64,000 bases of DNA, taken from NCBI RefSeq assembly GCF_036226505.1, contig NZ_CP108484.1, forward strand, positions 3,720,001 to 3,784,000, in the 5' to 3' direction. Below are positions 57,316-64,000 of this stretch, piece by piece. Position 1 is the stretch's first letter, and every line of letters begins with the position of its first letter. This stretch comes from Kitasatospora sp. NBC_01246 (lineage in GTDB: Bacteria > Actinomycetota > Actinomycetes > Streptomycetales > Streptomycetaceae). The position numbers and the translations under genes are program-made. A model generated the notes under the pieces. That model worked only from the letters and a program-made list of their open reading frames with translations. It had not been told where the DNA came from and ran no database searches.

Positions 57316-57396
57316 TGGCTGGTGCAGGGTTCGAACCTGCGTAGCTTACGCGGCAGATTTACAGTCTGCTCCCTTTGGCCGCTCGGGCAACCAGCC
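57316..57396 (-). tRNA. tRNA-Tyr (GTA)
   Basis: 81-nt class II tRNA with anticodon loop CTGTAAA, acceptor GGCTGGT/ACCAGCC and a long variable arm. Discriminator A; CCA not encoded. The neighbouring yajQ gene has the same context in other streptomycetes. Confidence 0.95.
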
Positions 57397-57612
57397 AGGA
57401 TTTGGTGTCTCGCGGGGCTTGCCCCGTTCGACTCCGTAAACGATACCTGATGCCGGGGGGTGGTTCGCCACCTGGTTGGTCACGTGATGATCAACGGATG
57501 TGGCGTGGCTGTCGGGGGCGGGGGCGGGGTGGTGCTGGATAGGCTGGGGCTGCGGGCGTCCGGTGGGGCGGGCCGTGTCAGTGAAGCCAGAGCATCAAGG
57601 AGACCAACACCC

Positions 57613-58101
57613 ATGGCCGACTCCAGTTTCGACATCGTCTCGAAGGTCGAGTGGCAGGAGGTCGACAACGCGATCAACCAGACCTCGCGTGAGATCGCCA
57701 CCCGCTTCGACTTCAAGAACGTCGGCGCCGAGATCAGCCGCTCCGGCGAAACGATCGAGATGAAGGCCAGCGGCGAGGAGCGGGTGAAGGCCATTCTGGA
57801 CGTGCTGCAGAGCAAGTTCATCAAGCGTGGCCTGTCGCTGAAGGCGCTGGACGCCAAGGAGCCCCAGCTGTCCGGCAAGGAGTACAAGATCTTCGCGGAC
57901 GTGAAGGAGGGCATCTCCCAGGACGATGCCAAGAAGGTCGCGAAGATCATCCGTGACGAGGGCCCGAAGGGCGTCAAGGCCCAGGTCCAGGGCGACGAGC
58001 TCCGCGTGACCTCGAAGAGCCGCGACGACCTGCAGACCGTCCAGGCCCTGCTCAAGGGCAAGGACCTCGACTTCGCGCTCCAGTACGTGAACTACCGCTA
58101 G
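57613..58101 (+). CDS. yajQ: YajQ family cyclic di-GMP-binding protein
   Basis: 162 aa from the ATG at 57613 ([20 protein letters not shown]) behind AAGGAGA; the longer frame is not coding. Conserved [20 protein letters not shown] and [20 protein letters not shown] are present and it ends [12 protein letters not shown]. YajQ proteins bind RNA or cyclic di-GMP in other bacteria; their job in streptomycetes is not clear. Confidence 0.95.
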   Translation: MADSSFDIVSKVEWQEVDNAINQTSREIATRFDFKNVGAEISRSGETIEMKASGEERVKAILDVLQSKFIKRGLSLKALDAKEPQLSGKEYKIFADVKEGISQDDAKKVAKIIRDEGPKGVKAQVQGDELRVTSKSRDDLQTVQALLKGKDLDFALQYVNYR

Positions 58102-58122
58102 TCCCGTCGGGACGCGCAGTGG

Positions 58123-58162
58123 CGACGGCCCCCGGACACCGTGTGGTGTCCGGGGGCCGTCG
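58123..58162 (+). terminator. Bidirectional terminator after yajQ
   Basis: Perfect 18-bp stem CGACGGCCCCCGGACACC with its complement and a 4-nt loop, between the convergent yajQ gene and the secreted-protein gene. Confidence 0.85.
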
Positions 58163-58176
58163 TGTCGGGCGGTGGG

Positions 58177-58860
58177 TCAGGGGCCGGTGAGGCGGGTGAC
58201 CGTACCGGTGGTGGTCGCGACGGTGTCGGGGGCCAGAGCCGTGACGGTCTGCTGGACGGCGGCCGGGTTCGGCTTGGCGGCCGTGGCGGCGTCGACCAGG
58301 GCCTTGGCCTTGGTCCCGAGCGAGGCGAGCCGGTCCTCCAGGGCCAGCGGCGGGAGCGCGGGGGTGGTGGTGCGCGGGGGCTCCGCCGCCGGCTGCTGGT
58401 CCAGCGGGGCCGGAGCGGGCACGGGGGCCGCCACCGGGGCCGCGGGCAGCTGGGCGAGCAGGCCCTTCGTCGCCGTGTCGAGCGTGGCGAGCAGCTGCTG
58501 GAGGACGCCGAGGTCGGGGCTGCCGGTCGGCGGGGTGGCGGCCGAGAGCAGGCCGCTGACCAGCTTGAGGACGTCGCCGAGACCGCCCAGCGCCCCGAGC
58601 GCGGCGGCCGGGTCGGGCACGGCGGCCGGCGCCGCGGCGAGGTCGGGTGCGGCGGGGAGCGCCGGAGCCGGGGCGGAGACCGGCGGGGCCGCGACCGGCG
58701 GCACGCCGACCGGCAGCGGGACGTCCGCGAGGAACGCGGGGGGCGAGCTGGCGGGGGTGAAGGCCGCGGCTTCGTTGCCGGCGGCGGTGGCGGACGCCGT
58801 GGCGACCGGGGTCAGCGCGATGGCTGCGGTCAGCGCGGCGGCCATCCAAGTGGCACGCAT
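58177..58860 (-). CDS. Secreted Ala/Pro-rich protein
   Basis: 227 aa. Signal peptide MRATWMAAALTAAIALTPVA with cleavage near ATASATAAG. The mature part is dominated by Ala, Pro and Val with low complexity, but carries two helical, Leu-rich parts (LGALGGLGDVLKLVSGLLSA, LGVLQQLLATLDTATKGLLA) and ALEDRLASLGTKAKALVDAA near the C-terminus. No enzyme domain is recognised. Likely a wall-associated or coat protein, which is inference. Confidence 0.65.
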   Translation of the reverse strand: MRATWMAAALTAAIALTPVATASATAAGNEAAAFTPASSPPAFLADVPLPVGVPPVAAPPVSAPAPALPAAPDLAAAPAAVPDPAAALGALGGLGDVLKLVSGLLSAATPPTGSPDLGVLQQLLATLDTATKGLLAQLPAAPVAAPVPAPAPLDQQPAAEPPRTTTPALPPLALEDRLASLGTKAKALVDAATAAKPNPAAVQQTVTALAPDTVATTTGTVTRLTGP

Positions 58861-58956
58861 GGGTGATGCTTCCTCTCGATGCGAATCAGGCGAAATGCCT
58901 GATTCACACGTTGGGGCAAGCCAGTTGACCCAGCCACCGCGGGTACGCCGAACGGT

Positions 58957-59457
58957 TCACGCCCCGTCGGGAGCGGCCCAGCCGTCGGTGCGGCGGTGGG
59001 CGGTCAGGCCGACCGCCTCGAACTCGTCGTGGTGGTGGGCGTCCACGACGCGGGCGCCGATGCGCCGCAGGGCGCGGGAGATCGGGCTGCCCTCGGGCGG
59101 GCTGGGTTCGAACTCGCCGCTGACGAGCGGGCCCAGGTCGAGCCGGCCGTCGGCCCAGACGGCGGCGCGCTGGGTGCCGCTGCCACCGAAGTAGTCGGCC
59201 TCCACGCAGGCGATCGGACCGGCCTTGGACCACGCGGCGAGCCGGCGTTCGAGGCCGTCCGGGAACCAGTCGAAACCGGACTCACCGCCGAACCCGGGCT
59301 CACCGCGGCCGAACTGGAGCGCGGACAGGAAGGCGGGGGTGGCCGGTATCAGGGCCAACCCCTGGGCCAGCGGACTGAGACGGGCGGCCGGGACCTCCGC
59401 GGCGGCCACCGCGAGCAGCTCCGCCGAACCGATCAGCGCCTGAAGTTCGTACGACAT
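58957..59457 (-). CDS. Conserved protein of unknown function
   Basis: 166 aa. It starts MSYELQALIGSAELLAVAAA with AGGA eight bases upstream. It has a mixed alpha/beta pattern with ADYFGGSGTQRAAVWADGRL and SPISRALRRIGARVVDAHHH followed by DEFEAVGL. No signal or membrane helix. I recall no family with known function. It stands alone between a convergent-free stretch and the secreted protein gene. Confidence 0.65.
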   Translation of the reverse strand: MSYELQALIGSAELLAVAAAEVPAARLSPLAQGLALIPATPAFLSALQFGRGEPGFGGESGFDWFPDGLERRLAAWSKAGPIACVEADYFGGSGTQRAAVWADGRLDLGPLVSGEFEPSPPEGSPISRALRRIGARVVDAHHHDEFEAVGLTAHRRTDGWAAPDGA

Positions 59458-60003
59458 TCAGTCATCCTGAACCAAGGCACTGACACTCCGCCCGGCATTT
59501 ACCATTCCGTACCCGGACGGGTAGGGCCCGGACGGCACGGCTCCGGGTTCGGGCGCCCGCGGCAGGGCCCGGACAGGGCTTCGGGCAGGCCCCGGACGCG
59601 GCGGCACCGCGCCCCGGAGGGGCCGTCCGATGCGCCCGTATCGGACGGCCCGGGCGCATCGGACCGCCGGAGGCGGCGGTGCGGCGTGCGGACGGCCCGC
59701 GCGGACGGACCAGGCGGTCCTGACCGCCGGAGGCACCGGGACGGCCGACCGGATGACCGACCGGGACGGCCGACCGGATAGCCGACCGGGGCGGCGAACC
59801 GGGCACCGGGGCCCCGCGGGCCAAACCTCCGCCGCGCATCCCTGACAGCCACTCACCCGAGCGGGCGCACGCCGCATGCGACACCCCCGGCAACCGGGTG
59901 AACTGGCCGGGTACGGCCCGCCCCCGGGGCTCTCCCGGGGCGAACCCCACCGCCGGAGCGGACCCCCGGTGGACGTACCCCGGGCCGTACCCGAGGAGGA
60001 CGC
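59458..60003. other. GC-rich intergenic region with 25-bp tandem repeats
   Basis: 546 bases with no convincing frame on either strand. GGGACGGCCGACCGGATGACC-type 25-bp units occupy 59738-59762 and 59763-59787, followed by a degenerate third copy. GAGGA before 60004 is the ribosome site of the next gene. Confidence 0.6.
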
Positions 60004-61536
60004 ATGAGTTCGATGGAGGCACCCTCGCCCGGCCGGGGCAGCCCCGGCCCGAGCGCCGCCAGCAGGAGCGGCGGCGCGGTCGCCACCCGGATGGCCGGCG
60101 CACCACGGATGTCCTGGCTGACGCTGGCGCTGATGACGACCAGCTCCGTGGCCAGCCTCCGGGCCGCGCCGACCATGGCGGTCTACGGCCTGGCCTGCGT
60201 CTTCCTCTACCTAGTCCCCGCGATCGTCTTCCTGCTGCCGACCGCGCTGGTCTCCGCCGAGCTGGCCTCCGGCTGGGAGGGCGGCGTCTACCGGTGGGTG
60301 TCGGAGGGCCTGTCGAAGCCGCTGGGCTTCCTCGCCGTCTGGTGCCAGTTCGCGATGACGATCTTCTACTACCCGTCGCTGCTCGCGTACGTGGCCTCGA
60401 CGATCGCGTACGTGGTCAACCCGGCGCTGGCCAGCAACGGGCCCTACACCGCCGTCGTGATCATGGTGCTGTACTGGACCGGCGTCTGGGTCTCCTCGCG
60501 CGGGACGAAGGCCGTGGCCGGCCTCTCCTCCTGGGGCCTGGTGATCGGCACCCTGATCCCCGGCACGCTGCTCGTGGTGCTCGGCCTCGTCTTCCTCGGC
60601 CAGGGCAACACCTCGGCCGCCCCGATGAACGCCGCGCACCTCTTCCCGCAGTGGACCGGCCTGGCCAGCCTGGTGCTGATCGTCAACAACTTCCTCAGCT
60701 ACTCCGGCATGGAGATGAACGCGGTGCACGTCTCCTCGCTCCGCGATCCGGCCCGGGAGTTCCCGCGGTCGATGTTCACCGCCTCCGGGATGGTCCTGCT
60801 GATCTTCATCCTGCCCGCGCTGGCGATCAGCTGGGTGGTGCCGTCCAGCCAGCTCAGCCTGACGGCCGGCGTGATGCAGGCCTTCGACTCCTTCTTCCAG
60901 TACTTCCACATCGGCTGGCTCACCCCGGTGATCGCGGTGGCGCTGATCGCCGCCTCCCTCGGCGGCATGCTCACCTGGCTCGCCGGACCGTCCAAGGGCC
61001 TGCTGATGATCTCCCGCCAGGAGGGCTACCTGCCGCCGTTCCTGCAGCGGCTGAACAAGGAGGGGATCCAGCAGAACCTGCTGGTCACCCAGGGTGTGGT
61101 CACCACGGTCATCGCCCTCGCCTACGCCCTGATCCCGAACGTCTCCAGTGCCTACTGGATCTTCTCGGTGATCACCACGCAGGTCTACCTGATCGTCTAC
61201 CTGCTGATGTTCGCCGCCGCGATCCGGCTGCGCCGCACCCAGCCGGACCACCCCCGCGGCTACCGCGCCCCGGCGCTGGTCCCGGTCTGCGTGACCGGCC
61301 TGATCGCCTCGGCGGCAGCGATGGCGATCGGGTTCGTCCCGTCCTCGCAGTTCGGCAGCGGCAGTGTCTGGTCGTACGTCGCGATCGTCGGCGGTGGCCT
61401 GGTGCTGCTCGGCCTGGTGATCCCCTACCTGTTCCTGAGACTGCGCAAGCCCTCCTGGCGCAACCCCGACGCCCAGGCCGAACTGGCCGAGCAGGAGGCC
61501 GAGGAACGGCGCGGCACCACCGGAGGTGCGGCATGA
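60004..61536 (+). CDS. APC-family amino acid permease, GadC/YjeM-like
   Basis: 510 aa from the ATG at 60004 behind GAGGA. About twelve membrane helices. The pattern of the glutamate:GABA antiporter branch is clear: SWLTLALMTTSSVASLRAAP, ELASGWEGGVYRWVSEGLSK, LSYSGMEMNAVHVSSLRDPA and LTWLAGPSKGLLMISRQEGY. The substrate is an amino acid or amine; the exact one is unknown. It overlaps the next gene (ATGA) and is followed by two peptidase genes. Confidence 0.88.
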   Translation: MSSMEAPSPGRGSPGPSAASRSGGAVATRMAGAPRMSWLTLALMTTSSVASLRAAPTMAVYGLACVFLYLVPAIVFLLPTALVSAELASGWEGGVYRWVSEGLSKPLGFLAVWCQFAMTIFYYPSLLAYVASTIAYVVNPALASNGPYTAVVIMVLYWTGVWVSSRGTKAVAGLSSWGLVIGTLIPGTLLVVLGLVFLGQGNTSAAPMNAAHLFPQWTGLASLVLIVNNFLSYSGMEMNAVHVSSLRDPAREFPRSMFTASGMVLLIFILPALAISWVVPSSQLSLTAGVMQAFDSFFQYFHIGWLTPVIAVALIAASLGGMLTWLAGPSKGLLMISRQEGYLPPFLQRLNKEGIQQNLLVTQGVVTTVIALAYALIPNVSSAYWIFSVITTQVYLIVYLLMFAAAIRLRRTQPDHPRGYRAPALVPVCVTGLIASAAAMAIGFVPSSQFGSGSVWSYVAIVGGGLVLLGLVIPYLFLRLRKPSWRNPDAQAELAEQEAEERRGTTGGAA

Positions 61537-61970
61537 CCGGCACCATGATGGCCTCCCGCCACCGCTGGATCTACCTGGGCGCGATCGTCCTGCTGGTCGG
61601 CATGCTGATCACCGGTCTGCTGACGTACTCCCAGCTGCACAGCACCAACGAGGCCAACGACAAGGCCAAGCAGCTCTCGTCCGCGCTGACGGCGGCCGGC
61701 TACCCGGTGCCCAGCCAGAGCCAGATCGTGCACACCCTGGGCGAGGACGGCGGCGCGGTCTGCGAGAACCCGGCCGACGCGCTGAACCAGGCGCAGTGGA
61801 AGTACGGGATGTCCAACGGCGCGGGCGGTCCCGGGCAGCGGCCGGTGCTCTCCGACCGCGAGGTGGTGTTCGCGGAGTCGATCGTGCTCTCGGTGTACTG
61901 CCCGGACAAGCTCGCCGACATCCGGCAGAAGATCGACGACCTCAAGCTCCGTGACACCGTGCGCAATTGA
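61533..61970 (+). CDS. DUF732-like membrane-anchored protein
   Basis: 145 aa. One N-terminal membrane helix (RWIYLGAIVLLVGMLITGLL) and an outside domain with two Cys (GGAVCENPADALNQAQWKYG and IVLSVYCPDKLADIRQKIDD). That spacing resembles DUF732 small secreted domains of actinobacteria, where the two Cys form a disulphide. Overlaps the permease stop, so the two are co-translated and probably act together. Confidence 0.7.
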   Translation: MTGTMMASRHRWIYLGAIVLLVGMLITGLLTYSQLHSTNEANDKAKQLSSALTAAGYPVPSQSQIVHTLGEDGGAVCENPADALNQAQWKYGMSNGAGGPGQRPVLSDREVVFAESIVLSVYCPDKLADIRQKIDDLKLRDTVRN

Positions 61971-62013
61971 CGATCAGCCCACCGAACCGACCGATCGCCC
62001 AGGAGCCGTACCC

Positions 62014-63366
62014 ATGACCGACGAACTCGCCCGCCGGATCGCCGCCCTGATGCCCCGGGCCAAGGACGACCTGGCCGAGCTGGTCGCCATCCCCTCCGTC
62101 GCCGACCCCCGCCAGTACCCGCCGGAGAAGTGCCGCGAGGCCGCCGAGTGGGTCGCCGCCGCCTTCACCCGGGCCGGCCTGCGCGACGTCCATCTGGAGG
62201 AGACGCCGGACGGCAGCCACGCCGTGATCGGCCACCGCCCGCCGCCGCCCGGCGCCCCGACCGTCCTGCTCTACTGCCACTACGACGTCCAGCCGCCGCT
62301 CGACGACGCCGCCTGGACCTCCCCGCCGTTCGAGCTCACCAAGCGCGACGGCCGCTGGTACGGACGCGGCACCGCCGACTGCAAGGGCAACATCGTCATG
62401 CACCTCACCGCCCTGCGGGCGCTCGGCGACGACCTCCCGGTCGGCATCAAGTTCGTCGCCGAGGGCTCCGAGGAGCAGGGCACCGGCGGGCTGGAGGCGT
62501 ACGTGCCGCCGCACGCGGGCGAGTTGCACGCCGACGCCCTGCTGGTCTGCGACACCGGGAACGCGGCGGTCGGCGTGCCGACCGCCACCACCTCGCTGCG
62601 CGGGGTCACCAACGTGGTGGTCGGCGTCTCGACCCTCGCCGGCGACGTGCACTCCGGCATGTTCGGCGGGCCCGCCCCGGACGCCCTGGCCGCGCTGATC
62701 CGCGCCCTCGACTCGCTGCGCGACGCCGAAGGCGGCACCCGGATCGACGGCCTGGACTCCACCGGCACCTGGCGCGGCGTCGGCTACGACGAGCAGCAGT
62801 TCCGCACCGACGCCGGGGTCCGGGAGGGCGTCCGGCTGACCGGTTCCGGCACCGTCGCCGACCGGCTCTGGGCCAGGCCCGCCGTCACCGTGCTCGGCAT
62901 CGACTGCCCCCCGGTGGTCGGCTCGGCGGCCGCCGTCCCGGCCACCGCCCGCGCCCGGGTCAGCCTGCGGGTGCCGCCCGGCACCGACGCGCGGGCCGCC
63001 CAGGACGCGCTGACCGCGCACCTGAAGGCCGCCGTGCCGTGGGGCGCGCAGGTCACGGTCGAGCCGGAGAGCGTCGGTTCGCCGTTCCAGGCCTCCACCG
63101 GCGGGCCGGCGTACCAGGCGCTCGACCGGGCCATGCGGGAGGTCTACGGCAAGCCGATCTCCTTCCTCGGCCAGGGCGGCTCGATCCCGCTCTGCAACGT
63201 GTTCGCCCGCACCTACCCGGACGCGGAGATCATCCTGATGGGCGTCGAGGAGCCGCGCTGCCTGATCCACGCGCCCAACGAGAGCGTCGATCCCGGCGAG
63301 ATCGAACACATGGCCCACGTCGAGGCGTTGTTCCTCCGGCACTACGCCGAGTCCACCCGGACGTGA
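62014..63366 (+). CDS. M20-family metallo-dipeptidase
   Basis: 450 aa from the ATG at 62014 (MTDELARRIAALMPRAKDDL) behind AGGAG. Zinc ligands: LYCHYDVQPPLDDAAWTSPP (His, Asp), GRGTADCKGNIVMHLTAL (bridging Asp), EGSEEQGTGGLEAY (Glu-Glu) and CDTGN; final His is in the SIPLCN...IHAPNESV segment. Carnosinase/CndA-type dipeptidase that hydrolyses dipeptides in the cytoplasm. Starts 43 nt after the DUF732-like gene, so likely one operon with the permease. Confidence 0.92.
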   Translation: MTDELARRIAALMPRAKDDLAELVAIPSVADPRQYPPEKCREAAEWVAAAFTRAGLRDVHLEETPDGSHAVIGHRPPPPGAPTVLLYCHYDVQPPLDDAAWTSPPFELTKRDGRWYGRGTADCKGNIVMHLTALRALGDDLPVGIKFVAEGSEEQGTGGLEAYVPPHAGELHADALLVCDTGNAAVGVPTATTSLRGVTNVVVGVSTLAGDVHSGMFGGPAPDALAALIRALDSLRDAEGGTRIDGLDSTGTWRGVGYDEQQFRTDAGVREGVRLTGSGTVADRLWARPAVTVLGIDCPPVVGSAAAVPATARARVSLRVPPGTDARAAQDALTAHLKAAVPWGAQVTVEPESVGSPFQASTGGPAYQALDRAMREVYGKPISFLGQGGSIPLCNVFARTYPDAEIILMGVEEPRCLIHAPNESVDPGEIEHMAHVEALFLRHYAESTRT

Positions 63367-63457
63367 GGGAGTTCGGTACGCGCGACAGCCCGCGCCCGAC
63401 GGCCGGCCCGACCCGGACGGCCACCGGTCCGGGACCGGTTCCAGAACGGGAAGGACG

Positions 63458-63559
63458 GCGGGGAAGACAGCGGGAAAGACAGCGGGGAAGACCCAACGGG
63501 ACAGAAACGGAATTCCGGTACGGGGCAGACGCAGCACTTCCGGTACGGGACAGACGCAG
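63458..63559. repeat. Short repeats upstream of the M24 peptidase gene
   Basis: Three 12-bp units GCGGGGAAGACA (63458-63493), then CCGGTACGGGGCAGACGCAG at 63515-63534 and again with one change at 63540-63559, 25 bp apart. The last unit ends 12 nt before the ATG at 63572. Confidence 0.8.
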
Positions 63560-63571
63560 AGAGGAACCCTC

Positions 63572-64000
63572 ATGCCACGACCGTTCACCACCGAGGACTA
63601 CACCGCCCGGATGGCCCGGGCCACCGCCGACGCGGCCGCCGCCGGACTCAGCGGCCTGGTCGTCGCCCCCGGCCCCGACCTGGTCTACCTCTGCGGCTAC
63701 CAGCCGACCGCGATCACCGAACGGCTGACCGCGCTGCTCCTCACCGACGGCCGCGAACCCGCCCTGATCGTCCCCAAGTTGGAGCGGCCCGACGCCGAAC
63801 GGGCCACCGGCGCCCCCGGCCTGCGGCTGCTCGACTGGACGGACGGCGAGAGCCCCTACGACACCGCCGTCCCGCTGCTCGACCCCGCCGGCCGCTACGG
63901 CGTCTCGGACAACGCCTGGGCGATGCACCTGCTCGGCCTCCAGGCCGCCCTGCCGGGCGCCGGCTGGACCTCGCTCACCGAGGCGCTGCCGATGCTCCGG
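63572..64000 (+). CDS. M24-family aminopeptidase/Xaa-Pro dipeptidase, N-terminal part
   Basis: 143 residues from the ATG at 63572 (MPRPFTTEDYTARMARATAD) behind GAGGA, cut by the window edge. The visible part is the creatinase-like N-terminal domain: GLSGLVVAPGPDLVYLCGYQ, ALLLTDGREPALIVPKLERP. The pita-bread catalytic domain lies beyond 64000. It follows an M20 dipeptidase, so the two may serve peptide use together. Confidence 0.82.
   Translation, partial: MPRPFTTEDYTARMARATADAAAAGLSGLVVAPGPDLVYLCGYQPTAITERLTALLLTDGREPALIVPKLERPDAERATGAPGLRLLDWTDGESPYDTAVPLLDPAGRYGVSDNAWAMHLLGLQAALPGAGWTSLTEALPMLR

Overview
The window is about 72% GC chromosomal DNA from a streptomycete (Streptomyces or Kitasatospora). 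It is recognisable by the order of its translation and transcription genes: tRNA-Trp-secE-nusG-rplK-rplA-(lipoproteins)-rplJ-rplL-rpoB-rpoC and rpsL-rpsG-fusA-tuf. GTG and TTG starts, C- or GC-ended codons and actinobacterial accessory families agree with this. Nothing marks a phage, insertion sequence or CRISPR array.

Layout. 1-1057 is a truncated membrane acyltransferase. 1267-5686 (minus) is the str operon tuf-fusA-rpsG-rpsL, with a good vegetative promoter near 5930-5958. 6191-20093 is an accessory block between rpsL and rpoC: a DUF1707/DUF4190 protein, an ABC exporter pair, a DUF2786 protein, two ADP-ribosylglycohydrolases, a serpin lipoprotein, a cytochrome P450, a sirtuin, and a lipoprotein/sensor kinase/LuxR regulator operon. 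20266-36286 (minus) holds initiator tRNA, rpoC, rpoB, rplL, rplJ, three tandem paralogous lipoproteins, rplA, rplK, nusG, secE and tRNA-Trp. 36561-41559 carries an aspartate-type aminotransferase, an adenosine deaminase, murB, a HadA/HadB-like dehydratase pair, rpmG and tRNA-Met and tRNA-Thr.

41814-43085 encodes an amidohydrolase-fold protein that has lost catalytic residues. 43389-55909 is a potassium island: kdpE, kdpD, kdpC, kdpB, kdpA, kdpF, an unnamed 27-residue membrane ORF ahead of kdpF, and two KimA(YdaO)-like APC transporters. TTGACG direct repeats recur around these genes and are candidate KdpE sites. 56260-64000 has a HAD hydrolase, a small CxxC protein, tRNA-Tyr, yajQ, two uncharacterised proteins, and an amino-acid unit: GadC-like permease, DUF732-like membrane protein, M20 dipeptidase and the start of an M24 peptidase.

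How the parts work together. The core genes supply ribosomes, elongation factors and RNA polymerase, separated by many strong intrinsic terminators and several readable sigma-HrdB-type promoters. The kdp/KimA block would give ATP-driven and secondary K+ uptake under KdpDE. The accessory block is rich in NAD/ADP-ribose enzymes. The most interesting items are the coupled small ORF before kdpF, the repeated TTGACG boxes, the degenerate amidohydrolase, Thr at the RpoB position equivalent to E. coli N518, and the sirtuin-P450-ADP-ribosylglycohydrolase-serpin run.
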